This document shows, in pieces, positions 36,859-46,599 of a stretch of 64,000 nt of DNA. How positions within the stretch are numbered: the stretch's first letter is position 1; every line of letters begins with the position of its first letter. The stretch is from assembly GCF_008831285.2 (NCBI RefSeq), contig NC_045139.1, positions 19,078,354 through 19,142,353 on the forward strand, in the 5' to 3' direction. The notes under the pieces were generated by a model. It searched no databases, had not been told where the DNA came from, and worked only from the letters and a program-made list of their open reading frames with translations. The position numbers were made by a program, and so were the translations under genes. The DNA comes from Nymphaea colorata. Taxonomy: Eukaryota; Streptophyta; Magnoliopsida; Nymphaeales; Nymphaeaceae.

Positions 36859-39152
36859 ATGCAGAGACGAGCCGCTTCCGCAGATCTTCTTTCAGCTTCT
36901 TCAATGGGGAGGAGCGTCAGTCCACTGCTGAAGCAGGAGCTTGCGAACCTCGAAAAGGATTCGAACACGCGCCGGTCTGCCATGAAAGCTCTGAGATCTT
37001 ACGTCCGAGAGCTTGATTCCAAGTCTATCCCTCAATTCCTAGCCCAAGTCTCAGAATCGAAAGAATCAAATTCTTCATCGTACGAGCACACCATCTCTCT
37101 CTATGAAGTCCTTGCTCGTGTTCATGGAAAGAATATAGTTCCCCAGATCCGAAACATCATGTCGACTATCATCTCCACCTTGACCTCCAGTGCTGGTTCT
37201 TTCCCACTCCATCAAGCTTGCGCGAAGGTTGTACCTGCCATTGCACGTTATGGAATCGATCCTTTATGTCCTGACAGTGAAAAGTCATCGATTATTGACT
37301 CTCTTGCTCGGCCCCTGTCGGAAGTTCTAATGGGACGTTCTGAATGCTTAGCTTCTGGTGCTGCCCTTTGTTTGAAAGCTCTTGTGGAATCTGATAATTG
37401 GAAATTTGCTTCTGATCAGACAGTGAATATGGTTTGCTTGAAGTTATCTGGAGCTCTTGAAGAGAAGGTAACACAGACGCATTCTCACATGGGTCTTGTA
37501 GTGTCTCTTGCAAAGAGCAGTCCATTGATCTTAGAGGGATATGCTCGGTCACTTATAAGATCGGCTATCGACATATGTGGACCTGGGGAGACTGAAATAT
37601 CTGCACAGAAGCGCTTGAACGCAATCCAACTAATAAACTCCATTTTGAAACATGTAGACCCAAGTAGCATTTGTTCCGAAATGGAGCAAATTCTCGTCTT
37701 TTTGGAGAAATGCCGCTCTGACCAGTTGATGTTTGTAAGGAGTGCTGCCACCGACGCTCTTTTGAATGCAAGAACCATTGCAGTAGTGAAGAAACTAAAA
37801 ATCAATGCGCTTTCAATGGTGAATGAGTCTTTCTTTTCTCAAAAAAAAGATCGTAGCATGAGTCCATACAGTGCAGAGTCCACAATCACCTGTAACCACT
37901 CTCCTAGGTCTGTAACACCTGAATCTGAGACGGTGACTTCTGTTGCTACATCACCCATTTCGCCTGCTCAGTCATACTGCAACTTTGGAAGGCCTACAAA
38001 TCGTAGGCTTTGGATGGACGCTCATAGTGCTGTAGATGTTTCCTTGAAAGATGGTCTTTATTCTTTAAGCATGACGGATGGGCATACAGGTTTCATTGGT
38101 ACTAGCTTCGAGGAAGATCGCAAACACTTGATCGATGAGGATGTTACTTATACGGGAGCTGAACTTTCTGAACAGTTTACTGGGTTTGGTTCAAATTCTG
38201 AAATTTTGGAGGCAGAAAATGATATCCCAAAGGTACAAGATCCAAAGAAATAGCATTTCCTTTTAATGATTTTATTTTTAGCTGAACCAAGGTTGCGATA
38301 TAAACCCAATTCCAGTTTTACAAGTCAAAAATGTAGTTCAAGCATCAAACAAATGAGTTTAACCTTGGTTCTATATGATGGTTGGAAAATTTGCTTTTTC
38401 AGTGAAAGAAGCTTTACCCAGTGTCTTAAGCCATATTATGTTCTGCTTAGAAAAAGTCTCATTTGATCCTTATTGCAAATAACACTGGGATTTTCTTAGA
38501 ACAATTTTTCCTGATAATGTTTCACCCATTTCTCGTTTGCAAGAGTTCAAATGTCTGGTTTTTAAATATTTGACTTTTGACTTCTGACATGTGTTTTGTT
38601 TTTCTCTTCTTTTCCCAGAAGAAGTATCCAACAGTTCCTATAGATGACATCAAGATTTTCACAACTCCCAGAAAGCTAATGCGGTCTCTTCAAAACCAGG
38701 ACGCTGAGAGCAATATCTTGGATGAAGAATCTAGTGATCGAAGTAGCCAGAATTCCAACGGAGCAGAACTCAGCCCACTAAACAAAATTCAGGAACATCT
38801 CAAATTGGAATTTTGTGAATGGAAGTCTTCAGAAGCCCCCAACATGACCGATTGGCAGAACAATGTTGAAGATGCTGCATTTCAAGCCGACAAGGTCCGC
38901 CAATCACAATCCTGTCATAAGGCAGAGTCTGTATCTTCAACTGATGGGGATCCAGTGGAGGCTGATCGTGCCTTATTTGATGAAATGGCAGAAGGAAAAA
39001 AGAAACCGCGTATTACCGTCAAGAAAAAGATGAACCCCATGATGCTCGTTTTCAGTTTATGTTTTGTCGTATTGCTTGTTTCTATTGCAGTAATGTTCAT
39101 CACAAATGGGACGAATCACAGGGATATGTACAACAATTTCGTTGCCACCTGA
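36859..39152 (+). CDS. SINE1/SINE2-like nuclear-envelope ARM protein
   Basis: Two coding exons, 36859-38232 and 38619-39152, give 635 aa (Arabidopsis SINE1 is somewhat shorter). SINE proteins are plant KASH-type proteins. The ARM-repeat N-terminus faces the cytosol (SINE1 associates with actin) and a C-terminal membrane anchor binds SUN proteins between the nuclear membranes. Seen here: helical ARM-like repeats from about 15 to 300 (LLKQELANLEKDSNTRRSAM, ALRSYVREL, IAVVKKLK), a long Ser-rich linker, basic KKKPRITVKKKM, one membrane segment at about 599-620 (MMLVFSLCFVVLLVSIAV) and a short lumenal tail ending FVAT, where the known plant KASH ends are of the VPT type. The ATG at 36859 is the first ATG in frame. 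Intron retention would stop the frame within six codons. Whether it is closer to SINE1 or SINE2 I cannot say. Confidence 0.86.
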
Positions 39153-41148
39153 TACAACAATTTAGTTTCTGGATAATGTAACCGATTGTTGCATGATTTT
39201 TTGTAGTTGCTTTGTGACTGATTCCATGTCGTGTAAGTTATATTTTTAGCTTTTATACTGTTTTCCCATCTTGAGATAAAAATGTGATATTTGCAGAAAA
39301 TTGACGACACAATATTGAGTTCTTTCTCATGGGGCGAAGCATCAACACATGCAATAGAAACCAGAAAGAAGAAAATAAAAGCAGATAACCATAGCTATGC
39401 GCATATTGAAGGTTCTATTTCCATGAGATTCTGAATAATGAAGTAGTTGGAAGTCTTGAAGACATTGTTAGATTTCACGTTTAGTCAGTCAAGTTACATC
39501 GGGCTTGCCTTCTCGTTCAAGAGATAGAACTTTGAAGAAATGATTTTACTTCGTGTTAAATTTATGGAGAACAAGTTTTGCTTCATGTTTCTCTCGAACT
39601 GAAAGTACAGTAATAGAGGTTTAATTGAACTGCCATAAGTTTTTTGGTTGCTAATTGTTTGTCGTCCATCTTGCAGCTGACGATGAAGTATGATGCTGGA
39701 CTAATAGCCCCTGATATGCATAGATCCCATTTACCTTTTTTATTTCTTTTGTCGGGGCTGCCTTTCAAGGGCAACACTGTCAAAAGATTGGACTGTAGAA
39801 TGATACAGTGTTTTCCAAACTTCATCCCGCTATCTACTTTCCACCTTCGTAGTACTTTAGATCCCACATGCTGTTTGCTTAGCATATATTTTCTGTCAGC
39901 TCGGCCAGTCTGGGAGACAAAGAAGATACTTGCATGGTATTTGTTGTGGTCTGGCCTTACCTCGATTACTTGAAACAAATGCAACATCGGTCATGATTGG
40001 GGTTTAAAATCAGCGTGAGTTTTTCTCTGTAAAATAATGTGCTCACCGTTCATAGTAACTTTTTTGCTGTTTAAATGCTTCCAACAAGGACCTGGTGTCA
40101 ACTCAAAACAGCCTGGAGTCTTCTTACTTGTTTCCGGTAAAGGTGTGCAGCGTGCTCTATCTCTTGTTTATTTTTCAAAACAAACTTTTCTTTTAGCATC
40201 CTGTTGGTCCCTGAGTAGCTGCTTTCATATTTCCTGTAAAGATCTTGTATCACATTAAAGAAGCATGAGTTCTCCTTAGAGTTGATACTTAATACAAATA
40301 CTATTTTCTGCAACGTTGTGAATATTGGTTTCCATCTTGTATCCAATACTTATTTTTGCAACCCTTGTCGCTGCTACATCCTTTGGGTTGTTGCCAATAT
40401 GCAGGCCATGTTGACGGCACTGGTTTTCTGGATTCTGTATAGAGCTGATTATTTGAGAACCAGTGTCAGCTTTGAAAACCAGCACAAAAAGCTCGTTTTG
40501 TAAAACCTCGTTTTGTATGTCTAATTAATGCCTATTTAAATCATATCATTAATTTTATTCTTTATCTAATAATAAAAGGTCATATACAACGTTTCACCAT
40601 GTTATATGATATAACAAGACATTATCTGTTTCAACTTTAACTTTGAATTCATGTCTATTTGTACCGTTTCTCCTTTCTCACTTCCAGATGCCAGTAAAGA
40701 TGGCAAACACCAACGCCAGTTTTCTGATCCAAAAATCCTAAACGTTTTTCACCACGATGACCAACATTTATGTTGTGATGCAGTTCCAACATGTAAGATG
40801 AGATCACCGAGACTTCAAAACCATAAAAGACACGTACATACAGTCATATATCTAGCTATAGAAATGAGCATCCCAATTAGAATAAATGATAACAAAGTTC
40901 TTTTATAGAAATTTGCTTATCCTATTCTGTGTAAGGATGATAGGGTTGTTGATTGTATTTGTCTGTCAAACTCCTCCATGCTTCTAAGGAACTAGACGAG
41001 TTTAACAGTCAAGCCTGTTCCTGCATTTCATCGTCAGAGGATTTGCGCATTCCACTCCTTCCCTCAGGAACAGTGGTGGCTTCGTAATGAAGATATCTAT
41101 TATAGGCTTTCTAAAGGTTTGTGCTCTCAATCATATCGTGTAGGTGTC
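39153..41148. other. 3' flank of the SINE-like gene and intergenic DNA
   Basis: No supportable coding sequence. The first few hundred bases are the likely 3' UTR. Just before 41149 a readable SCPKLKHLSLKRM-like stretch, with stops around it, announces the LRR part of the F-box relic. Confidence 0.45.
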
Positions 41149-41423
41149 CAAAACTGAAGCATCTGTCACTTAAGAGGATGTAAATTGAAATCAGAAGCTG
41201 GGTTCCTCAAATTGGTTCAATCATGCACGGAGCTTGAATTGTTAGACTTGATGCTTGCCAATTGTCCTCAGCTGTTCTGCAGCACATGGGCCCTTGCTGG
41301 CCAGAACTGTAGGCGCAATTTCCTCAATTATGGGCCAGGGAAAGTATCAGCAATTGCTACCAGCTTCCCAAAGTTGCAATTCCTTAATCTTTGCTCTACT
41401 GAACTTAGCATCCACGATCTTTC

Positions 41424-41716
41424 TGTGAAAGACCCTCGTCCTGATCACAATGAACGTGCAGTTAGTTACATCAGCTCCACCAAATGTGGAACCACGTTAG
41501 CATGTAATCCATCCTCATGTAAAGAGGATGTAACTGAAAGGGTAAACCTTATGAAGTCTGTTAAAACTGAAAAGGTTATCCCCATCCATTGTAAAGCAAC
41601 AAAGTATATAAAAGGAAAGCAGGAACCACGGTAGTGCGTGTGTGTCCCTGCATCGTGGATATAGCCTTAACAGGTGAACCACGTTAAAACTTCTGAATAC
41701 TTTCATTCCTCTCATA
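41424..41716 (+). repeat. 5' LTR of the damaged copia element
   Basis: 293 bp beginning TGTGAAAGACC and ending CTCTCATA. A TATATAAAA box lies at about 41605-41613, followed by the probable R region. It is directly followed by the primer-binding site. If the LTR obeys the TG...CA rule it would end at 41714, with a 2-bp spacer before the primer site. Confidence 0.88.
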
Positions 41717-41728
41717 TGGTATCAAAGC
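41717..41728 (+). other. Primer-binding site for initiator-Met tRNA
   Basis: TGGTATCAAAGC directly after the LTR matches the 3' end complement of plant initiator-Met tRNA (TGGTATCAGAGC) except at one base. Confidence 0.85.
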
Positions 41729-41770
41729 TAATGGTGCTCCATTACTAAACCAGCGTGGACATGGCAGCCA

Positions 41771-41822
41771 GCTCCTCTCCGTTTCCAGGCCTACCAGCTC
41801 CTCTCCGTTTTCAGGCCTACCA
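41771..41822 (+). repeat. 26-bp tandem duplication at the start of gag
   Basis: Copies 41771-41796 and 41797-41822 differ at a single base. With one copy removed, the ATG at 41761 reads straight into the gag frame (…LPAPTSFQHFISTKL…, then DSDNYVLWAS). The duplication is not a multiple of three and so destroys translation from the natural start. Confidence 0.9.
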
Positions 41823-44623
41823 GCTCCTACCTCTTTTCAACACTTCATTTCAACCAAGTTAGATTCTGATAACTATGTATTGTGGGCATCTCAATTCCGA
41901 CCTCTGCTTATCTCCTATGATCTTGAAGGCTTCATTGACGGATCAAAAACTGAACCTCAAAAAATAGTCATCAAGGATGGCAAATCTGCTCCCAATCTTG
42001 AGTATATAGATTGGCGTCGGCGAGATCAGCTTCTCCTTAGCTGGCTTATTTCCTCTTTGTCTGACTCTGTTCACTCCCAAGTTATTGGATTGGAAACGTC
42101 TTATGAAGTCTGGACCACTCTGCAAGATGCTTATGCTGCACAGTCACGTGCACGCATCTTACAACTTAAGGAGCAGCTACAGAATTTAAGAAAGGGAAAC
42201 AAATCTATTTCCCAATTTGTTCAAAAAGCTAGATCCATTGCCCACCATCTCAAAGTTGCTGGAAAGAAAGTTGAAGAAGAGGACCTTATTCTTCATATAC
42301 TCCGTGGTCTTCCACCAGAGTATGATGCAATGCGTGTTTCTATATCTATTCGCAAGGATCCTGTTAGCATGACTGAATTACTTAGTCTCTTGCTGTCCCA
42401 TGAAGCCTATATTGGTGAAGATGATTCTGTTGAAAAAGCATCCAACTCACAAGTTGAAGCTAATGTCACTCACAGAACCAACCAAGGTAGCGGAAATCAA
42501 TATTATGGAAGGGGAAACTATCGTAGAGGCCGTGGTGGTCGATTTGGCTCACGAGGCCGAGGACGAGGAAATTACAACAACAATCAGCAAAATCAAAGGT
42601 ATTATAATGATCAACGCTCTCACATTGTCTGTCAATTATGTGAAAAGATAGGGCACTCGGCAAAGACGTGCAGATTATTCCAGCAATCAGACAATTCTAA
42701 TTCCAATCCTCCTCATGCGTATAATGCTGCTACATCTGAGACCACCAGTGATGATTCGTGGTATCCTGAGTCTGGTGCTTCCCATCACGTTGCTCCTGAT
42801 CTCAGCTCTTTGTCAATAAATTCCGCTTACTCGGGCACTGACTCTGTCAAGGTGGGAAATGGTACATGTTTAGCTATTAAACACATTGGTAGTTCATCCT
42901 TTAAAGTTGGAAATCTCAACTTCAAGATGCATGATATTCTTCATGTTCCTCTTATCACCAAGAAACTTCTCTCTGTGCATCAGTTTGCTGAAGATAATAA
43001 CGTTGCTTTTGAATTTGATGCAAGAGAGTGCAGAATTAGAGATGCCAGATCCAAACAAGAGCTATTGAGAGGACACGTTAAAGGAGGAATCTACACTCTT
43101 GACTTTGACAAGTTTAAAGAAAAAGTTGCTTGCATTGAAGAAAAGGCTAGTCGCGCTACATGGCACGCCCGGTTGGGACATCCAAATAGAAAGATTGTTG
43201 ATCGTGTGCTTAGTTCCTTTAATTTACCTTTTTCGGACTACAATATCAGAATTTGTTCTTCCTGTCAAACTGCTAAAATGCATAAGTTGCCCTTTAATCG
43301 CATTGATTACAGTAAATTGGAACCTCTAGAGATCATCTTTTCAGATGTATGGGGGCCAGCCCCTATTTCTAGTATCTATGGACATCGTTTTTATGTTATC
43401 TTTGTTGATGCATGGTCAAGATTACATGGTTGTTTTTGTTGAAACATAAATCTGAAGTGCTTGAGACCTTTCAAAAGTTTAAAGCAATGGTTGAAAATAT
43501 GTTTGGAAGAAAAATTAAGAACTTCCACAGTGACGGTGGAGGAGAATACAAGTGCATGGACAACTATTTTTCCAAGGCAGGAATTAAACATCGTTATTCC
43601 TGTCCTCACACCCAAGAACAGAATGGCGTCTCCGAACGCAAACATAGGCATATCGTCGACACTGGATTGACTCTTATGACTCACAGCAATGTGCCAAAAC
43701 AACTCGGGAATTTTGCATTTTCAGCTGTAATATTTCTAATAAATCGATTGCCTGCTGCAGGCTTGAAAAATAGAAGTCCTCTTGAATTGCTTTGGAACAA
43801 GGAACCCAACTACAAGTTTCTTAAAACTTTTGGGTGTTTATGCTTCCCCAACTTGAGAGCGTATAGATCCAACAAACTTGACTATCGATCTCATGCTCAC
43901 GTTTTTATGGGTTATAGTGATAATCATCATGGCTATCTATGCATGGATCCTAACTCATTCAAGATTATTGTGTCCAAAGATGTTATTTTCAATGAGAAAA
44001 ATTTTCTTTATTGAAAAACCAGCTAATGACACTTCGGCTCGAGGAACTCACCCACAAGCTGTTCTTGTGCCTCCATGGCTCTCATCTTCAAGCAGTGCCC
44101 TTGCAGAAAATCCTACTGCTCCTGTTCATGACAGTGGACCGCTTATTGTGCCTAACTCGCCACAAACAAGTCCAGATCAACCTGCTCCTCAAGAGGCACT
44201 GCTGGTCACCTCAAGGCCTCACTCTATGGTGACACACTCCCAAACTGGTTCACTCAAACCATCCTCTCGTTATGCTTTCTCTAGTCTCTTGGTGACTAAA
44301 CTCCTTGAAGACAAGGAACCAAAAGATTTTAATGAAGCCACCAAGCATAACGAGTGGCGTTCTGCTATGCAAGACAAATTTCAAGCTCTTTGCAAGAATA
44401 AAACATGGTCTCTTGTGCCTCGCACCTCGGACATGAATGTTGTGAGATGCAAATGGGTGTACCGCATCAAACGCAGGTCAGATGGCACTCTTGAGCGACA
44501 CAAAGCTAGACTTGTCGCAAAAGGGTTTCACCAAGAAGAAGGAGTCGACTTCTTTGAAACTTTCAGCCCTGTCGTCAAACCAGGTACTATTCGAACCATG
44601 ATCTCACTTGCTTTACGGGGGAA

Positions 44624-44869
44624 TTGGATAATTAGACAACTTGATGTCCATAATGCGTTCCTTAATGGAACCTTATATGAGGAAGTGTATATGGCTCAAC
44701 CGCCCGGCTTCATCGACCACCAATTTCCATTACACGTCCGCCACCATTGGATAATTAGACAACTTGATGTCCATAATGCGTTCCTTAATGAAACCTTATC
44801 TGAGGAAGTGTATATGGCTCAACCGCCCGGCTTCATCGACCAGCAATTTCATTCACATGTCTGCCACCT
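44624..44869 (+). repeat. 123-bp in-frame tandem duplication in reverse transcriptase
   Basis: Copies 44624-44746 and 44747-44869. The first about 95 bp differ at only two or three positions; the ends are more diverged. It doubles the conserved block WIIRQLDVHNAFLN with EEVYMAQPPGF, which includes the first catalytic Asp region of the enzyme (LDVHNAF). The frame is kept (41 codons). Confidence 0.9.
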
Positions 44870-45982
44870 TCATAAGGCCCTATATGGGCTAAAGCAAGCC
44901 CCTCGAGCCTGGTTTCAACATCTAAGTCAAAGCCTCTTTCATTTTGGATTCACGAGTTCTAAAACTGATCCTTCTTTATTTATCATGCATAGTGGTGAAA
45001 ATATCGTTTATATTCTGGTCTATGTTGACGACATTCTTGTCACCGGCAATTCTCAAAGTCTTACTAACAAGATTATTAAGCTTCTTGGTGAGCAGTTTGC
45101 CTCAAGGGATCTTGGGAGGCTTCATTTTTTCCTTGGGGTGGAAGTTTTGTATAATTCCCAAGGTGCTATCCTCTCTCAACGGAAGTACGTCATGGATCTT
45201 CTAAAAAAGGCAAAAATGCATGAGTGCAAACCATCCACCACTCCAATGTCATCCTCCTCTAAATTACACATTGGAGACGACATTGATTTCGAGGACCCTA
45301 CCTTGTATAGGAGCATTGTGGGTGGTTTACAATACCTATCTCTCACAAGACCAGACGTCGCTTTCAGCATCAATAAAGTGTGCCAATTCATGCACAAGCC
45401 CTCCATAGCTCACTGGACAGCGGTTAAAAGAATCCTAAGGTATTTGAAATATACTATTCAGTATGGATCGGTGTTCAAAGCATCTAAAGACACTAGCATT
45501 AATGTCTACACAAATGTTGATTGGGCTGGGTCTCCTGATGACCGAAAATCCACCTCAGGGTATGCAGTTTATATTGGCCCTAACCTTGTTTCATGGAGTT
45601 CAAGGAAACAACATGTTGTCTCCCGCTCAAGCACTGAGGCCGAATACAGAGGAGTAGCAAATGCCGCAGCAGAGCTAACCTGGATTCAGTCTCTCTTAAG
45701 TGAGATGAAAGTTAGTGTTGTCAACACACCAGTCATTTGGTGTGACAATATCAGCGCTAACTACCTTGCAGCTCATCCCACGTTCCACTCCAGAAGCAAA
45801 CACATTGAAGTTGACGTTCACTATGTACGCGACAAAGTTTCTAAAGGTTTGCTCAGAATTCAGCATCTCTCATCAAAGGACCAAATTGCTGATGGCCTAA
45901 CCAAGCCCATTGCTGTCACACAGTTTAATTATTTCCGTGTCAAGCTCAACCTCAGAAGCATACAATTGCACTTGAGGGAGGC

Positions 45983-46277
45983 TGTGAAAGACCCTCGTCC
46001 TGATCACAATGAACGTGCAGTTAGTTACATCAGCTCCACCAAATGTGGAACCACGTTAGCATGTAATCCATTCTCATGTAAAGAGGATGTAACTGAAAGG
46101 GTAAACCTTATGAAGTCTGTTAAAACTGAAAATGTTATCCCCATCCATTGTAAAGCAACAGAGTATATAAAAGGAAAGCAGGAACCACGGTAGTGCGTGT
46201 GTGTCCCTGCATCGTGGATGTAGCCTTAACAGGTGAACCACATTAAAACTTCTGAATACTCTTTCATTCCTCTCATA
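45983..46277 (+). repeat. 3' LTR of the damaged copia element
   Basis: 295 bp, about 98 percent identical to the 5' LTR, with an extra CT near position 46261. It is preceded by a GAGGGAGG polypurine tract and followed by host TTTTCAACCATTCTG. Confidence 0.9.
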
Positions 46278-46599
46278 TTTTCAACCATTCTGAAGAGTTG
46301 CACGTGCCTGCAGTTTCTTGATGTCATCAGCAGCGAGTGTAGTGACCTCTATCGTGACGAGGATCTCAATGATATGGGTGCTAGGATCCCTGAATTTCTA
46401 TGTGAAAGCATGTATGGAGAGTGGGATAATTATGTTTATTTCTGTGATGATGGTGATGAATATTTGGAATATGATGGCTCCATCTGGCAGCTTCATGCAG
46501 TTTCAGGATGATGACGACGACGAAGATGATAATGATGGTGATGAACTTATTGATCAATACCTTAGTGCTCTTATGTTCGCCCAAGATTGGAGCGATTAA

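Larger units (their letters stand above)
41761..45982 (+). pseudogene. copia gag-pol, several inactivating lesions
   Basis: The gag ATG is at 41761 (MAASSSPFPGLPA). A 26-bp tandem duplication right after it shifts the frame. From 41880 the frame is open through gag, a CCHC knuckle (CQLCEKIGHSAKTC), protease and the integrase zinc region (WHARLGHP, CSSCQTAKMH). A 1-bp loss near 43421-43424 breaks the integrase, and a 1-bp gain near 44008-44012 breaks the frame again before the reverse transcriptase. Then follow KWVYRIKRRSDGTLERHKAR, YVDDILVTG and RNase H. The protease motif reads ESGAS instead of DSGA/TS (Glu codon 42768-42770), and the first RNase H Asp is Asn (YTNVDWAG, 45513-45515). The last frame runs on into the 3' LTR to 46193. 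No functional polyprotein can be made from this copy. Confidence 0.9.
41424..46277 (+). mobile_element. Ty1/copia retrotransposon, complete but damaged
   Basis: Length 4854 bp: 5' LTR, primer site, gag-pol remnant, GAGGGAGG purine tract (about 45974-45981), 3' LTR. Domain order protease, integrase, reverse transcriptase, RNase H identifies copia. The LTRs differ by five substitutions and a 2-bp indel in about 293 bp, so it is a recent insertion. Target duplication: CTTTC at the left and TTTTC at the right (one mismatch; four bases identical), assuming the LTR ends in ATA. It lies in the F-box/LRR relic in the same orientation. Confidence 0.92.
41149..46599 (+). pseudogene. F-box/LRR protein C-terminal part, split by a copia element
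   Basis: Host segments are 41149-41423 and 46278-46599. The left part reads LRR-like CPKLKHLSLKRM (then a stop), LVQSCTELELLDLML, AIATSFPKLQFLNLCSTELS and IHDL. The right part continues STILKSCTCLQFLDVI, LYRDEDLNDMGARIPEFLC, then acidic runs ending MFAQDWSD. Removing the element and one target copy gives a continuous frame IHDLSTILKSC. The family consists of plant F-box/LRR substrate receptors of SCF ligases. Besides the insertion there are stops and a frame change near 46500, so decay seems to extend beyond it. After the insertion the host frame would read on into the 5' LTR and stop at 41634. Confidence 0.7.

Noticed and set aside
39644-39973. 109-residue open frame downstream of the SINE-like gene
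   Set aside because: No domain and no codon pattern; it lies in the probable 3' flank.
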